A DNA stretch of 33,585 bases from Bacillus sp. (in: firmicutes) (GCA_003560495.1 PWLM01000229.1:1-33585), one strand, 5' to 3'; shown: positions 9,507 through 17,891, numbered from the stretch's first letter. Notes: generated by a model from the sequence alone, not told the origin. Numbers and translations: made by a program.

Positions 9507-10220
9507 ATGTCTAGTTATCAGACCGTACTGCTCGCGGCCGGACAGGGAAAAAGAATGCAGGCCGGACGCAATAAGCAGTTTTTAACGATTGCCGGAACTC
9601 CTCTTCTTATTCACACACTTCGTGTGTTTGAAGAGGATTCGTTCTGTCAGGCAGTCGTACTTGTAGCCAATGATAAAGAAACAGAAGAAATCCGTGCCCT
9701 TCTTCAGGAATGGGGGCTCGGTAAAAAAACATCGATTGTTTCCGGCGGGAAAGAACGTCAGGACAGTGTTTCCTGCGGATTAAAGGCGCTGTCGGAAAAC
9801 GGAGCGGGCGGAAAAGAAACTGTCCTCATCCATGACGCAGCGAGACCGTTTGTTACAAAAGACAAGCTTCAACAGCTGGCGGAAGAAGCTGCAGCTTCCG
9901 GGGCGGCTATCCTTGCGGTACGTGTGAAAGACACGGTGAAGGAAGTAACCGGAGGTACGATAACAAAAACAGTGGACCGTTCCAGTTTGTGGGCTGCCCA
10001 GACACCTCAGGCGTTTTCATTCGAGGTGATTGCTTCAGCCCACGAAAAAGCAGAAAAAAACAACTATCTTGGAACAGATGATGCCAGCCTGGTTGAATAT
10101 ACAGGCGGACCCGTTACAATAGTAGAAGGAACATATGAAAATTTTAAAGTAACGACACCGGAAGACATGATGTTTGCAGAAGCAGTCGTCAGAAGCCGGC
10201 AGGAGGGAAATCACAAATGA
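9507..10220 (+). CDS. ispD: IspD, 2-C-methyl-D-erythritol 4-phosphate cytidylyltransferase
   Basis: 237 residues. IspD joins MEP to CTP to give CDP-ME, the third step of the MEP isoprenoid pathway. The nucleotide-binding motif [10 protein letters not shown] (8-17) and HDAARPF (109-115) are present, as is the later DTVKEV segment with [16 protein letters not shown]. Two in-frame ATGs compete: 9501 sits only 2 nt after AAGGA (9494-9498), whereas 9507 is 8 nt away and is therefore preferred. Its stop overlaps the ispF ATG (ATGA), so the two MEP-pathway enzymes are translationally coupled, as in many bacteria. Confidence 0.96.
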   Translation: MSSYQTVLLAAGQGKRMQAGRNKQFLTIAGTPLLIHTLRVFEEDSFCQAVVLVANDKETEEIRALLQEWGLGKKTSIVSGGKERQDSVSCGLKALSENGAGGKETVLIHDAARPFVTKDKLQQLAEEAAASGAAILAVRVKDTVKEVTGGTITKTVDRSSLWAAQTPQAFSFEVIASAHEKAEKNNYLGTDDASLVEYTGGPVTIVEGTYENFKVTTPEDMMFAEAVVRSRQEGNHK

Positions 10221-10693
10221 AAATAGGACAGGGATTCGATGTACATCAGCTTGAAGAAGGCAGGCCGCTGATTCTCGGAGGCATTGAAATACCTCATGAC
10301 CGGGGACTGCTCGGACATTCAGATGCGGACGTGCTGCTTCATACGATTGCCGATGCAGCTCTCGGCGCAGTGGGGGAAGGAGATATCGGCCGGCATTTTC
10401 CCGATACTTCTCCGGAATTCAAAGATGCTGATTCTGCAGAGCTGCTTTCCCACGTGTGGAAAATAGTTGATAAAAAAGGGTACCGTCTCGGCAATGTGGA
10501 CTGTACGATCATGGCCCAGAATCCGAAAATGGCTCCGCATATTCAGGCGATGCGGGAGCGGATTGCAGGACTCCTTCATGCGGACGTTAAGCAGGTGAAT
10601 ATTAAAGCAACGACGACCGAGAAGCTCGGCTTTACCGGGCGGGAGGAAGGTATTGCTTCCCAGGCAGTGATTCTGCTGAAAGAAAAATCGTAA
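10217..10693 (+). CDS. ispF: IspF, 2-C-methyl-D-erythritol 2,4-cyclodiphosphate synthase
   Basis: 158 residues, full length for the family. IspF is a homotrimer that cyclises CDP-ME 2-phosphate to MEcPP with loss of CMP. The metal ligands Asp8, His10 and His42 are visible in GQGFDVHQL and [11 protein letters not shown]. The C-terminal [18 protein letters not shown] loop, which contacts the cytidine phosphates, is intact. The gene starts inside the ispD stop codon, with AGGAGGG (10201-10207) ahead. No clear terminator follows; gltX begins 71 bp later, after a candidate promoter. Confidence 0.97.
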   Translation: MKIGQGFDVHQLEEGRPLILGGIEIPHDRGLLGHSDADVLLHTIADAALGAVGEGDIGRHFPDTSPEFKDADSAELLSHVWKIVDKKGYRLGNVDCTIMAQNPKMAPHIQAMRERIAGLLHADVKQVNIKATTTEKLGFTGREEGIASQAVILLKEKS

Positions 10694-10700
10694 AAAACAC

Positions 10701-10729
10701 TTAAGAAGCTGCCCAGGCAGTGATAAAAT
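10701..10729 (+). promoter_or_regulatory. Candidate SigA-type promoter of gltX
   Basis: TTAAGA (10701-10706), a 17-bp spacer and TAAAAT (10724-10729), located 36 bp ahead of the gltX start. The -35 matches four of six consensus bases. Confidence 0.55.
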
Positions 10730-10764
10730 AGACAAAGATTTTACAGCGAGGAAGGTGTCATACT

Positions 10765-12225
10765 ATGACAGAAGATATTCGTGTCCGGTTCGCGCCGAGT
10801 CCTACGGGACATCTGCACATCGGCGGAGCGCGTGCCGCACTGTTTAATTATTTATTTGCCCGTCATCACGGCGGTACATTCGTTATCCGGATTGAAGATA
10901 CTGATCAGGCCAGGAACGTGGATCAGGCGACAGAAAAGCTGCTTGAAAGCCTGAAATGGCTAGGTCTGGACTGGGACGAAAGTGTAGACAAGGGAGGTCC
11001 CTACGCCCCTTATAAAAGCATGGAGAGACTCGATACGTATCAAAAGTACGTGGATCAGCTGCTTGAAGAGGGGAAGGCCTACCACTGCTACATGACTTCT
11101 GAAGAACTCGAAAAAGAACGGGAAGAACAGCGCGCACGCGGGGAAACCCCAATGTACAGCGGGCGCGACCGCAACCTTACCGAAGAAGAGAAAAAAGCAT
11201 ACGAAGCGGAAGGCCGGAAGCCGGTTGTACGTTTTCTCGTACCAAAAGGTAAGGACATCCACGTCCAGGATGAAGTACGGGGCGACGTAACCTTCGAATC
11301 GGACGGTATCGGTGATTTTGTTATCGTGCGTCAGGATGGCATTCCGACATATAACTTCGCTGTGGTCATTGATGATCACCTGATGAAAATCAGCCACGTT
11401 ATCCGCGGGGAGGAGCACCTCTCCAATACGCCGCGTCAAGTGCTTTTGTATGAAGCACTGGGATACGAAGCACCTGTCTTCGGCCATGCTTCGCTCATCC
11501 TGAATGAAGACCGTCAGAAAATGAGTAAGCGGGATGAAACGATTATCCAGTTTGTGGAACAGTACCGGGAGCTCGGGTACCTTCCGGAGGCGATCGTAAA
11601 CTTTATTGCTCTCCTCGGCTGGTCACCCGGTGGCGAACAGGAACTGATGACACTTAAAGAGCTGGAACAGGAATTCCGTCTCGACCGTGTCATTAAAGCA
11701 CCGGCGGTGTTTGATACGCAGAAGCTGGAATGGATGAACAATCAGTACATGAAAGCAGCCGACGAAGACCGTGTTGTTTGGCTTGCTCTTCCCCACCTTG
11801 TGAAAGCGGGTCGCCTTCCGGAACGAATGACAGAAGAACAGCGGCAGTGGGCCTATGATCTGATCGTGCTGCATCAGGAAAAGATGAGCTACGGTGCACA
11901 GATTGTGGAGCTGACAGAGTTGTTCTTTAAACAGGAAATCGATTATAATGAAGAAGCACAGGCCGTCCTGAATGAGGAGCAGGTGCCGGAAGTTCTTGCA
12001 GCTTTCCGTGATAAGCTTCTCGATCTGGAAACGTGGACTACCGATGATATTAAGCAGTCGCTTAAAGCAGTCCAGAAAGAAACCGGCCATAAAGGGAAAA
12101 AGCTTTTCATGCCGGTACGGATAGCCGTAACAGGTCAGATGCACGGCCCGGACCTGCAGAAAACAATTATCCTTCTAGGGAAAGATGTCGTCATCAAGCG
12201 GCTGGAGCAGCTGCTTGCCTCATAA
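10765..12225 (+). CDS. gltX: Glutamyl-tRNA synthetase
   Basis: 486 residues, a class I aminoacyl-tRNA synthetase. The HIGH-type motif is HIGG at 18-21 within [13 protein letters not shown], and the second signature KMSKR is at 252-256. The C-terminal third is the helical anticodon-binding region. In Bacillales this enzyme is usually non-discriminating: it charges both tRNA-Glu and tRNA-Gln with glutamate, with the latter amidated by GatCAB. That is family knowledge; the sequence alone does not prove it here. AGGAAGGTG (10749-10757) precedes the ATG. The gene is followed by a cysteine T-box rather than a plain terminator, so gltX transcripts can extend into cysE-cysS when tRNA-Cys is uncharged. 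Confidence 0.97.
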   Translation: MTEDIRVRFAPSPTGHLHIGGARAALFNYLFARHHGGTFVIRIEDTDQARNVDQATEKLLESLKWLGLDWDESVDKGGPYAPYKSMERLDTYQKYVDQLLEEGKAYHCYMTSEELEKEREEQRARGETPMYSGRDRNLTEEEKKAYEAEGRKPVVRFLVPKGKDIHVQDEVRGDVTFESDGIGDFVIVRQDGIPTYNFAVVIDDHLMKISHVIRGEEHLSNTPRQVLLYEALGYEAPVFGHASLILNEDRQKMSKRDETIIQFVEQYRELGYLPEAIVNFIALLGWSPGGEQELMTLKELEQEFRLDRVIKAPAVFDTQKLEWMNNQYMKAADEDRVVWLALPHLVKAGRLPERMTEEQRQWAYDLIVLHQEKMSYGAQIVELTELFFKQEIDYNEEAQAVLNEEQVPEVLAAFRDKLLDLETWTTDDIKQSLKAVQKETGHKGKKLFMPVRIAVTGQMHGPDLQKTIILLGKDVVIKRLEQLLAS

Positions 12226-12228
12226 TTT

Positions 12229-12438
12229 AAAGTAGACCGGTATCGGAAGAAGTAGCCAGTATTCCCCTCCCAGAGAGAGCCGCCGCGGCTGGAAGCGGCT
12301 CATGTGGAAACAGGCGAAATGCACCCGGAAGCACGTCCGGTCAAATTTTTTAAAGCGGGATGCAGCTGAAGCATCCAAACAGAGTGGAACCGCGCTGTCA
12401 GGCGTCTCTGTGTCCAAAAGGCACAGAGACGTTTTTTT
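12229..12438 (+). promoter_or_regulatory. T-box riboswitch, tRNA-Cys specific, controlling cysE-cysS
   Basis: The base of stem I is GACCGG (12235-12240) paired with CCGGTC (12337-12342). An AGAGAG-type motif lies at 12272-12279. In the specifier loop GAAATGCA, the codon TGC (12320-12322) encodes cysteine and is followed by a purine. The T-box sequence GAGTGGAACCGCG (12382-12394) is followed by a terminator. The bulge TGGA (12385-12388) complements UCCA, the acceptor end of a tRNA with discriminator U73, as tRNA-Cys has. Uncharged tRNA-Cys would stabilise the antiterminator and switch on cysE, cysS and the genes behind them. The same arrangement is known in B. subtilis. Confidence 0.95.
12403..12438 (+). 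terminator. T-box terminator ahead of cysE
   Basis: CGTCTCTGTG (12403-12412) and CACAGAGACG (12422-12431) form a perfect 10-bp stem with a 9-nt loop, followed by seven T residues. It is the OFF state of the cysteine T-box and also terminates gltX transcripts. Confidence 0.95.
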
Positions 12439-12478
12439 ATCTTCTGTATTAAGAAGATAACCGAGAGGAGGTACTTAT

Positions 12479-13144
12479 ATGTTAAAAACACTGAAAAATG
12501 ATGTGGATGTTGTACTGGAACGCGACCCTGCAGCAAGAAACCGGCTGGAAGTCATTATGACCTACTCCGGCGTCCATGCCGTCTGGGCCCACCGCCTGGC
12601 TCATTCCCTCTGGAAAAAGCGTCTGTACTTTCCGGCGAGATTCCTTTCCCAGGTGAGCCGTTTTTTTACAGGAATCGAAATTCATCCCGGAGCCCGGATA
12701 GGGGAACGACTTTTTATTGATCACGGGATGGGCGTAGTTATCGGAGAAACGTGTGAAATCGGTGACTGTGTCACTATCTTTCAGGGAGTAACCCTTGGAG
12801 GAACCGGTAAGGAGAAAGGGAAACGCCACCCGACGCTGGAAGACCATGTACTCGTTGCTTCCGGTGCAAAGGTGCTCGGTTCCATGCGTATCGGCAGGAA
12901 TTCCCGAATCGGGGCCGGGTCGGTTGTTCTTAAAGAAGTACCTCCGAATTCAACGGTCGTAGGCATTCCAGGCCGCATCGTCGTTCAGGACGGAGTGAAA
13001 GTCGGAGACAACCTGGATCATATTAACCTGCCGGACCCTGTCGCTGACAAATTCCAGCAGCTGGAAAAAGATCTTATCCATTTGAAACGTGATGTAAAAG
13101 AAATGCGTGAAAAGCAAAAAGAGAAGGAAAAAGGGAAGGTGTAA
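12479..13144 (+). CDS. cysE: Serine O-acetyltransferase
   Basis: 221 residues, near the 217 of B. subtilis CysE. The enzyme transfers acetyl from acetyl-CoA to L-serine, giving O-acetylserine for cysteine synthesis. It shows the left-handed beta-helix built from hexapeptide repeats ([39 protein letters not shown]). The catalytic-site segments [11 protein letters not shown] and [11 protein letters not shown] are present. The last 40 residues form a highly charged helix ([23 protein letters not shown]), probably disordered or coiled. Compared with the enterobacterial enzyme, the N-terminal helical region is short, as usual in Firmicutes. GGAGGT precedes the ATG. Expression is set by the upstream cysteine T-box. 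Confidence 0.96.
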   Translation: MLKTLKNDVDVVLERDPAARNRLEVIMTYSGVHAVWAHRLAHSLWKKRLYFPARFLSQVSRFFTGIEIHPGARIGERLFIDHGMGVVIGETCEIGDCVTIFQGVTLGGTGKEKGKRHPTLEDHVLVASGAKVLGSMRIGRNSRIGAGSVVLKEVPPNSTVVGIPGRIVVQDGVKVGDNLDHINLPDPVADKFQQLEKDLIHLKRDVKEMREKQKEKEKGKV

Positions 13145-13151
13145 CTCAAGT

Positions 13152-14570
13152 ATGACAATTCAGCTTTATAATACACTTACAAGACAGAAGGAAACGTTTA
13201 AGCCCATGGAAGAGGGCAGGGTAAAAATGTACGTGTGCGGTCCGACTGTCTACAATTATATTCATATCGGCAACGCCCGCCCGGCGGTTGTTTTTGATAT
13301 GGTCAGGCGGTATTTGGAATACCGCGGATACGATGTTACTTATATTTCTAACTTCACGGACGTGGACGACAAAATCATTAAAGCCGCGGAGGAAATGGGA
13401 GAAGATGTGATGGCTGTTGCTGAGAGGTTTATTGAAGCCTATCACAATGATACGGGAGCCCTCGGCGTGCAGCAGGCCGACCTCCATCCCCGGGTGACGG
13501 ATACCATGACGGAAATTATCGATTTTATTTCCCGGCTCATAGACAAAGGATATGCGTATGAATCCCAGGGAGATGTGTACTTCCGGACAAGACGTTTTGA
13601 GGGGTACGGCAAACTGTCCCATCAGTCCGTCGATGATCTGCAGGCAGGAGCCCGCGTAGAGGTAGGAGATAAAAAAGAAGATCCGCTTGATTTTGTACTC
13701 TGGAAAACAGCGAAAGAAGGGGAGATTTCCTGGGATAGTCCGTGGGGACAGGGGCGCCCGGGCTGGCACATCGAATGCTCGGCGATGGTTAAAAAATATC
13801 TCGGGGACACCATCGATATTCACGCCGGTGGTCAGGATCTTTCGTTTCCTCACCACGAAAACGAGATTGCCCAGTCGGAAGCGTTAAACGAAAAGCAGAT
13901 GGCCAACTACTGGATACACAACGGCTACATTAATATCGATAACGAAAAAATGTCAAAATCACTTGGGAATTTCATTCTCGTCCATGATATTATCCGACAG
14001 TTTGATCCGGAAGTAGTCCGTTTTTTTATCGTAAATGCCCATTACCGCAGCCCGATCAACTTCAGCGATGAGCAGCTGGCCAGTGCCAAAAGCAGCCTGG
14101 AACGTATTAAAACAACTTATCAGAATCTGCACGAACGCAGGAAGCAAACAGCCGACCTTGGTCTGGAAAAAGACAAATGGCTGAAAATTATCAAAGAGCA
14201 CGAAGAACGTTTTACAGCAAGCATGGACGACGATTTCAACAGTGCCAATGCGGTAGCGGTGATGTTTGATCTCGTCCGCCAGGCAAACATTTATTTGAAT
14301 GAAAATCACACGAGGGAAGACGTGCTTGAAGCCTTCGTGAAGCAGTTTGAAGATATGGCTTTTGTCCTCGGCATGTCGCTCAAAATCGACGAAGAAATTC
14401 TCGATGAAGAAGTAGAGACCCTGATTGAAGAACGGATTGAGGCCAGAAAAAACAGGGAGTTTCAAAGAGCTGACGACATCCGGGAGGAATTAAAGCGCCG
14501 GCATATTTTATTGGAGGATACTCCGCAGGGCACGCGCTGGAAGCGGGGGGAAGCCGATGAAGCTGAATGA
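13152..14570 (+). CDS. cysS: Cysteinyl-tRNA synthetase
   Basis: 472 residues, class I synthetase. HIGN at 38-41 and KMSKS at 266-270 are the catalytic signatures. Cys29 and the later GWHIECSAM and HHENE segments supply the zinc site used to recognise cysteine. The C-terminal helical domain ends in a basic tail (TRWKRG) typical of the family. The frame is open back to 13107 inside cysE, but the ATG at 13152 gives the conserved start [16 protein letters not shown]. Its ribosome-binding site GGGAAGGTG overlaps the cysE stop. Placed between cysE and mrnC under the cysteine T-box, so cysteine synthesis and charging respond to the same tRNA signal. Confidence 0.97.
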   Translation: MTIQLYNTLTRQKETFKPMEEGRVKMYVCGPTVYNYIHIGNARPAVVFDMVRRYLEYRGYDVTYISNFTDVDDKIIKAAEEMGEDVMAVAERFIEAYHNDTGALGVQQADLHPRVTDTMTEIIDFISRLIDKGYAYESQGDVYFRTRRFEGYGKLSHQSVDDLQAGARVEVGDKKEDPLDFVLWKTAKEGEISWDSPWGQGRPGWHIECSAMVKKYLGDTIDIHAGGQDLSFPHHENEIAQSEALNEKQMANYWIHNGYINIDNEKMSKSLGNFILVHDIIRQFDPEVVRFFIVNAHYRSPINFSDEQLASAKSSLERIKTTYQNLHERRKQTADLGLEKDKWLKIIKEHEERFTASMDDDFNSANAVAVMFDLVRQANIYLNENHTREDVLEAFVKQFEDMAFVLGMSLKIDEEILDEEVETLIEERIEARKNREFQRADDIREELKRRHILLEDTPQGTRWKRGEADEAE

Positions 14571-14979
14571 AAACGTCCAGGAACCTGAACAGCTGAGCGG
14601 ACTGACGCTTGCCTACATGGGAGACGGAGTTTTTGAAATGTACGTGCGGTTCCGTCTGATTGCCCGCGGCGGAGTGCGACCTCATAAACTGCACCGGGAA
14701 GCAAAGCGCTACGTATCGGCCAAAGCCCAGTCCAAAATGTTAAAGAAGCTCCAGGAAGATGGTGTTTTGTCAGACGAAGAGATTTCTGTCGTCCGACGGG
14801 GGAGAAATGCAAAATCCGGCACAATTCCGAAAAACACCGATCGGGCAACCTATCAGAACAGTACGGCATTTGAAGCAATGATAGGTATGCTCTATCTTAC
14901 CGGTCAGCAGGTCCGTCTGGATGAAATCGTACAAAAAGCATTCGACGTTGTCGAAGAAAAGGAGGGATCCCGTGGCTGA
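14557..14979 (+). CDS. mrnC: Mini-RNase III, 23S rRNA maturation
   Basis: 140 residues. The protein is an RNase III catalytic domain without a double-stranded-RNA-binding domain. The helix [16 protein letters not shown] holds the catalytic acidic residues (Asp23 and Glu27), and [12 protein letters not shown] is the second acidic signature. In B. subtilis this enzyme matures both ends of 23S rRNA, with stimulation by ribosomal protein L3. The ATG lies 14 bp inside the end of cysS, so the genes are translationally coupled. The adjoining rlmB also acts on 23S rRNA. Confidence 0.94.
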   Translation: MKLNENVQEPEQLSGLTLAYMGDGVFEMYVRFRLIARGGVRPHKLHREAKRYVSAKAQSKMLKKLQEDGVLSDEEISVVRRGRNAKSGTIPKNTDRATYQNSTAFEAMIGMLYLTGQQVRLDEIVQKAFDVVEEKEGSRG

Positions 14980-15730
14980 AGCAGAAGATTATGTAGCGGG
15001 GAAAAATCCGGTGATTGAAGCACTGAAAGGAGAACGGACAGTTCATAAAGTGCTGATAGCCGAAGGAACGACGAAAGGACAGGTGCAGCAGGTAATGAAG
15101 CTGTGCCGTGACAAAAAAGTACAGGTGCAGAACGTTCCGAAGAAAAAGCTCGATCAAATAGCGGGTGCACACCATCAGGGAGTGCTTGCCTATATAGCAG
15201 CTTTTGAATACGCAGAGGTCGATGAACTTTTCGACCGGGCGGAAGCCAGAGGGGAACTGCCGTTTATTCTGATTCTCGATGAGCTGGAAGACCCGCATAA
15301 TCTTGGATCTATTCTCCGGACAGCGGATGCTTCGGGAGCGCACGGGGTAATCATTCCAAAAAGGCGATCCGTCAGCCTGACGGCTACTGTCGCAAAAGCA
15401 TCGGCAGGAGCAATAGAATACGTTCCGGTAGCGCGGGTGACAAACATTGCAAAGACGATGGATGAACTGAAAGACCGGGGACTCTGGTTTGTCGGAACCG
15501 ATGCGAAAGGAAGTCAGGATTACCGGGAAGTGGACTTTGATATGCCGACAGGAATCGTTATAGGAAGCGAAGGAAAGGGGATGAGCCGTCTCGTCCGCGA
15601 AAAGTGCGATTTTCTCGTGCAGATCCCTCTGCTTGGAAAAGTAACTTCCCTGAATGCTTCCGTGGCCGCATCTCTTTTAATGTACGAAGTGTACCGCCGC
15701 CGCTCCCCGCTCTCAGAGGGCGGACGATGA
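14972..15730 (+). CDS. rlmB: RlmB-type 23S rRNA 2'-O-methyltransferase (SpoU family)
   Basis: 252 residues. An N-terminal L30e-like substrate-binding part (YVAGKNPVIEALKGERTVHKV) precedes the SPOUT knot domain. The three SpoU motifs are visible: LDELEDPHNLGSILRTAD, then IVIGSEGKGMSRLVRE, then PLLGKVTSLNASVAAS. Family members methylate a 23S rRNA guanosine; the exact target here is not proved by sequence. The start is GTG at 14972, overlapping the mrnC stop by 8 bp, with AAAAGGAGGG (14957-14966) ahead. An upstream ATG at 14921 would add 17 residues absent from homologues. Confidence 0.93.
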   Translation: MAEAEDYVAGKNPVIEALKGERTVHKVLIAEGTTKGQVQQVMKLCRDKKVQVQNVPKKKLDQIAGAHHQGVLAYIAAFEYAEVDELFDRAEARGELPFILILDELEDPHNLGSILRTADASGAHGVIIPKRRSVSLTATVAKASAGAIEYVPVARVTNIAKTMDELKDRGLWFVGTDAKGSQDYREVDFDMPTGIVIGSEGKGMSRLVREKCDFLVQIPLLGKVTSLNASVAASLLMYEVYRRRSPLSEGGR

Positions 15731-16239
15731 AACGTCTGCTTTTTGTAGACGGCTATAACATCATAGGTGACTGGCCGGAACTAAAGACCCTCCAGGAAAA
15801 GGATCTGGAGGGGGCGCGGGATATGCTGATCGAAAAAATGGCGGAATATCAGGCATATACGGGTGTCGAGGTTACGATTGTATTCGATGCCCATATGGTC
15901 CCCGGCCTTGGGAAAAAATACCGCCAGTACGAACTCGGTATTATTTATACGAAGGAAAAAGAAACGGCCGATGAGTGTATAGAAAGACTCGTTAACGAAA
16001 CGAAGCGGGTGGACCGCCAGATTTACGTAGCAACCTCCGATTTTATGGAGCAGAGAGTCATTTTTGCAAGCGGTGCCTATCGAAAATCAGCGCGGGAGCT
16101 GCGGACGGAGATGGAGCAGATAGAGCAGGGGATCCGGGTCGATGTGGAAAAAACGAAAACACTGAAAGCGAGAACGAAACTTCCTATCGACAAAGAAATG
16201 GCAGAACTTTTTGAAAAATGGCGCCGCGGAAAGCGTTAA
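15727..16239 (+). CDS. rae1: Rae1 (YacP), ribosome-dependent A-site mRNA endonuclease
   Basis: 170 residues, identical in length to B. subtilis YacP. It has the NYN/PIN-like fold: FVDGYNIIGDW with Asp8, then VTIVFDAH, then ATSDFMEQ supply the acidic active site. In B. subtilis Rae1 enters the ribosomal A site and cleaves certain mRNAs during translation. The ATG lies in the ATGA overlap with the rlmB stop, with AGAGGG ahead. A much longer frame open to 15604 is only read-through of rlmB sequence and is not used. It is the last gene before the sigH promoter, with no clear terminator between. Confidence 0.94.
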   Translation: MKRLLFVDGYNIIGDWPELKTLQEKDLEGARDMLIEKMAEYQAYTGVEVTIVFDAHMVPGLGKKYRQYELGIIYTKEKETADECIERLVNETKRVDRQIYVATSDFMEQRVIFASGAYRKSARELRTEMEQIEQGIRVDVEKTKTLKARTKLPIDKEMAELFEKWRRGKR

Positions 16240-16243
16240 CTGG

Positions 16244-16272
16244 TTGCGATTTCCTTTTTTATCAAGTATACT
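16244..16272 (+). promoter_or_regulatory. SigA-type promoter of sigH
   Basis: TTGCGA (16244-16249), a 17-bp spacer and TATACT (16267-16272), starting just after the rae1 stop. The resulting leader is about 90 nt. In B. subtilis sigH has a SigA promoter repressed by AbrB; AbrB sites have no clear consensus, so none is called here. Confidence 0.78.
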
Positions 16273-16323
16273 GATGATACTATCAGGCGTCCTGCAAGGT
16301 TGGGCCCTGGCAGACTAGAGTAC

Positions 16324-16350
16324 GTTTTTTCCGGCGGCTGCGGGAAAAAC
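16324..16350 (+). promoter_or_regulatory. Hairpin just ahead of the sigH ribosome-binding site
   Basis: GTTTTTTCC (16324-16332) pairs with GGGAAAAAC (16342-16350) over 9 bp including one G-U, with a 9-nt loop. It ends 4-5 nt before the Shine-Dalgarno GGAGG (16356-16360). There is no U tract after it, so it is not a terminator for the + strand. It may influence translation or stability of the sigH mRNA. Confidence 0.45.
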
Positions 16351-16367
16351 AGGTCGGAGGGATGGCA

Positions 16368-17024
16368 GTGGCTGTGAACTTCATGGAGAAGGGTATGCAG
16401 GAAAAATATCGTGCCGTAAGCGATGAAACACTGGTCAGCTATGTACGTGAAGGTGACACCGGGGCCTTGGAGTATTTAATTACCAAGTACCGAAACTTTG
16501 TGCGTGCGAAGTCCCGGGCGTATTTCTTAATAGGAGGGGATCACGAAGACATTGTGCAGGAAGGAATGATCGGACTCTACAAAGCGATCAGAGATTTCCA
16601 GGGGGATAAGCTTTCCTCTTTTCGTGCCTTTGCCGAGCTGTGTATTACCCGCCAGATTATTACCGCGATTAAAACAGCAACCCGGCAGAAGCACATTCCA
16701 CTGAATTCGTATATTTCCCTCGATAAGCCGATCTATGATGAAGAGTCGGACCGCACGCTGCTGGATGTACTGACGGGCCACGGAGTGACGGATCCGGAAC
16801 AGCTTCTGATTAATCAGGAGGAATTCCACGACATTGAGATGAAAATGGGAGAGCTGCTCAGCGAGCTTGAACGTGAAGTTCTGATGCAGTATCTGGAAGG
16901 CCGTTCCTATCAGGAAATGTCGGAAGATTTAAAAAGGCATGTAAAATCAATCGATAACGCGCTGCAGCGGGTAAAACGAAAGCTGGAACGCTATGTGGAA
17001 CTGAAAGAAGTAAAAATACCATAA
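16368..17024 (+). CDS. sigH: RNA polymerase sigma factor SigH (sigma-30)
   Basis: 218 residues from the GTG at 16368, the same length as B. subtilis SigH. Region 2 includes YLITKYRNFVRAKSRAYFLIGGDHEDIVQEGMIGLY (core binding) and ITRQIITAIKTATRQKH (-10 recognition). Region 4 is GRSYQEMSEDLKRHVKSIDNALQRVKRKLE (-35 recognition). SigH drives the transition to stationary phase, competence and sporulation entry. An ATG at 16362 is in frame but only 1 nt from GGAGG, while GTG 16368 has 7 nt spacing; the start is thus a judgement call. It has its own promoter, a structured leader and a terminator, so it forms a single-gene unit here. Confidence 0.95.
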   Translation: MAVNFMEKGMQEKYRAVSDETLVSYVREGDTGALEYLITKYRNFVRAKSRAYFLIGGDHEDIVQEGMIGLYKAIRDFQGDKLSSFRAFAELCITRQIITAIKTATRQKHIPLNSYISLDKPIYDEESDRTLLDVLTGHGVTDPEQLLINQEEFHDIEMKMGELLSELEREVLMQYLEGRSYQEMSEDLKRHVKSIDNALQRVKRKLERYVELKEVKIP

Positions 17025-17070
17025 AGCACCAGCGCTTCCGGCGGATTTGTAAAGCTGGGAGTGCTTTTTT
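17025..17070 (+). terminator. Intrinsic terminator after sigH
   Basis: AGCAC plus CAGC (17025-17033) pairs with GCTG plus GTGCT (17054-17065, with a small internal bulge), and the stem runs into six T residues. It starts one base after the sigH stop. Confidence 0.8.
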
Positions 17071-17226
17071 GTAAGTTTACGGGCGGATTTCAGCATACAA
17101 ACCAAGATCAGAAAATACGCACGAGGAATAAGAACTCCTTTGCAGCCGGAAGCTTTCCCGGGGGACTGCCTTCAGTTGATTTATGCGAAAAAGCTCATAT
17201 AAGTGGATTCTCAGGCGGCGCTGAAG
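17071..17226. other. Unassigned segment between two terminators
   Basis: Roughly 155 nt with no credible reading frame. CTTCAG (17170-17175) can pair with CTGAAG (17221-17226), closing a 45-nt arm directly ahead of the second terminator. A frame of 111 codons crosses this region but begins inside the first terminator. The segment may be a small RNA or an attenuated leader. I find no clear promoter between the two terminators, and it matches no RNA class I know. Confidence 0.35.
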
Positions 17227-17262
17227 CCTCCGGGAGGCACCGTCTTCCATGGAGGTTTTTTT
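17227..17262 (+). terminator. Second intrinsic terminator upstream of rpmG
   Basis: CCTCCGGGAG (17227-17236) pairs with CTTCC and GGAGG (17244-17248 and 17251-17255, 2-nt bulge), followed by seven T residues. A competing hairpin, GCCTC with GAGGC (17226-17238), would break this stem, so the structure could be switchable. Confidence 0.7.
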
Positions 17263-17392
17263 ATCGGGCGGACGTTTTAATAGAATCATACAGATTGTTC
17301 GTATGTTTAAAAACAGCACTATTAAATTTATTCATACATAAAAAATCAGGGATGACCGTGAAGCCCCGCGGAGGTGTGATTACGGGACGACA

Positions 17393-17420
17393 TTGACACC
17401 GGAGCCTGGCGTGTGATAAG
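17393..17420 (+). promoter_or_regulatory. SigA-type promoter of rpmG-secE-nusG
   Basis: A perfect TTGACA (17393-17398), a 16-bp spacer and GATAAG (17415-17420) with TG at 17412-17413 (extended -10). It lies about 40 bp before the rpmG ribosome-binding site. Confidence 0.65.
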
Positions 17421-17461
17421 TTCAACTAGTATGTATACGTACGCGTAAGGAGGTGGAGAGT

Positions 17462-17611
17462 TTGAAAAACAAGACGGCTCTCGCCTGTCAACGCTGTCAG
17501 ACACGCAATTACTGGACTACAAAAACATCTAGCAGCCGGGAAGAGCGGCTTCAGATAAAAAAATACTGTAAAAAATGTGCTGCCCATACAATGCATGCGG
17601 AAACAAAGTGA
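17462..17611 (+). CDS. rpmGB: Ribosomal protein L33 (zinc-ribbon form)
   Basis: 49 residues. The zinc-ribbon cysteines are Cys9/Cys12 and Cys36/Cys39, which marks this as the C+ paralogue. The sequence reads ALACQRCQTRNYWTTK, then KKYCKKCAAHTMHAETK, aligned end to end with the 49-residue B. subtilis RpmGB. L33 sits on the 50S subunit near the E site. The start is TTG at 17462 with AAGGAGGTG (17447-17455) at ideal spacing. C+ ribosomal proteins act as a zinc store and are exchanged for C- paralogues under zinc limitation; whether a C- copy exists elsewhere cannot be seen. secE follows after 20 nt. Confidence 0.95.
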   Translation: MKNKTALACQRCQTRNYWTTKTSSSREERLQIKKYCKKCAAHTMHAETK

Positions 17612-17631
17612 GCGGACTGGAGGTGTATGGA

Positions 17632-17826
17632 ATGGCTGAAGGTGCAAAAAAACCGGTCAGGTTTTTAAAGGAAGTAACGACAGAAATGAAGCGGGTAACG
17701 TGGCCGACGGGCAGAGAACTCCGTAAGTACACGGGAGTTGTTGTTGCCACAGTAACGTTCATTGCGATCTTCTTTGCAATCTCTGACTTCATTATCTCGT
17801 CGCTGCTGCAGTTGATCGCTAATTAA
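17632..17826 (+). CDS. secE: SecE, preprotein translocase subunit
   Basis: 64 residues, the short single-span form usual in Bacillus. An amphipathic cytosolic helix ([22 protein letters not shown]) with the conserved W-P turn is followed by one membrane helix at about 35-58. SecE clamps SecY in the SecYEG channel. The ATG at 17632 has TGGAGGTG (17618-17625) ahead; the frame is open back into rpmG, but that extension is not conserved. The rpmG-secE-nusG order is the standard one. Confidence 0.95.
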   Translation: MAEGAKKPVRFLKEVTTEMKRVTWPTGRELRKYTGVVVATVTFIAIFFAISDFIISSLLQLIAN

Positions 17827-17858
17827 AACACGGCGCGTCAGTTATGAAACGCCGTAAG

Positions 17859-17891
17859 AGGAGGGAAAGGCAGGGTCGCCCTGACTATATG
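17859..17891 (+). promoter_or_regulatory. Unusual nusG ribosome-binding region with intervening hairpin
   Basis: AGGAGG (17859-17864) is 24 nt from the nusG ATG (17889), too far for normal initiation. Between them CAGGG (17871-17875) and CCCTG (17879-17883) form a perfect 5-bp hairpin with a 3-nt loop. If folded, the effective spacing drops to 11 nt, or 5 nt when counted from AAAGG (17866-17870). A second hairpin (CGGCG 17831-17835 with CGCCG 17850-17854) lies just upstream. Confidence 0.5.

Noticed and set aside
17061-17396. 111-codon frame between sigH and rpmG
   Set aside because: It starts inside the sigH terminator stem, crosses the second terminator, has no Shine-Dalgarno and no recognisable sequence.
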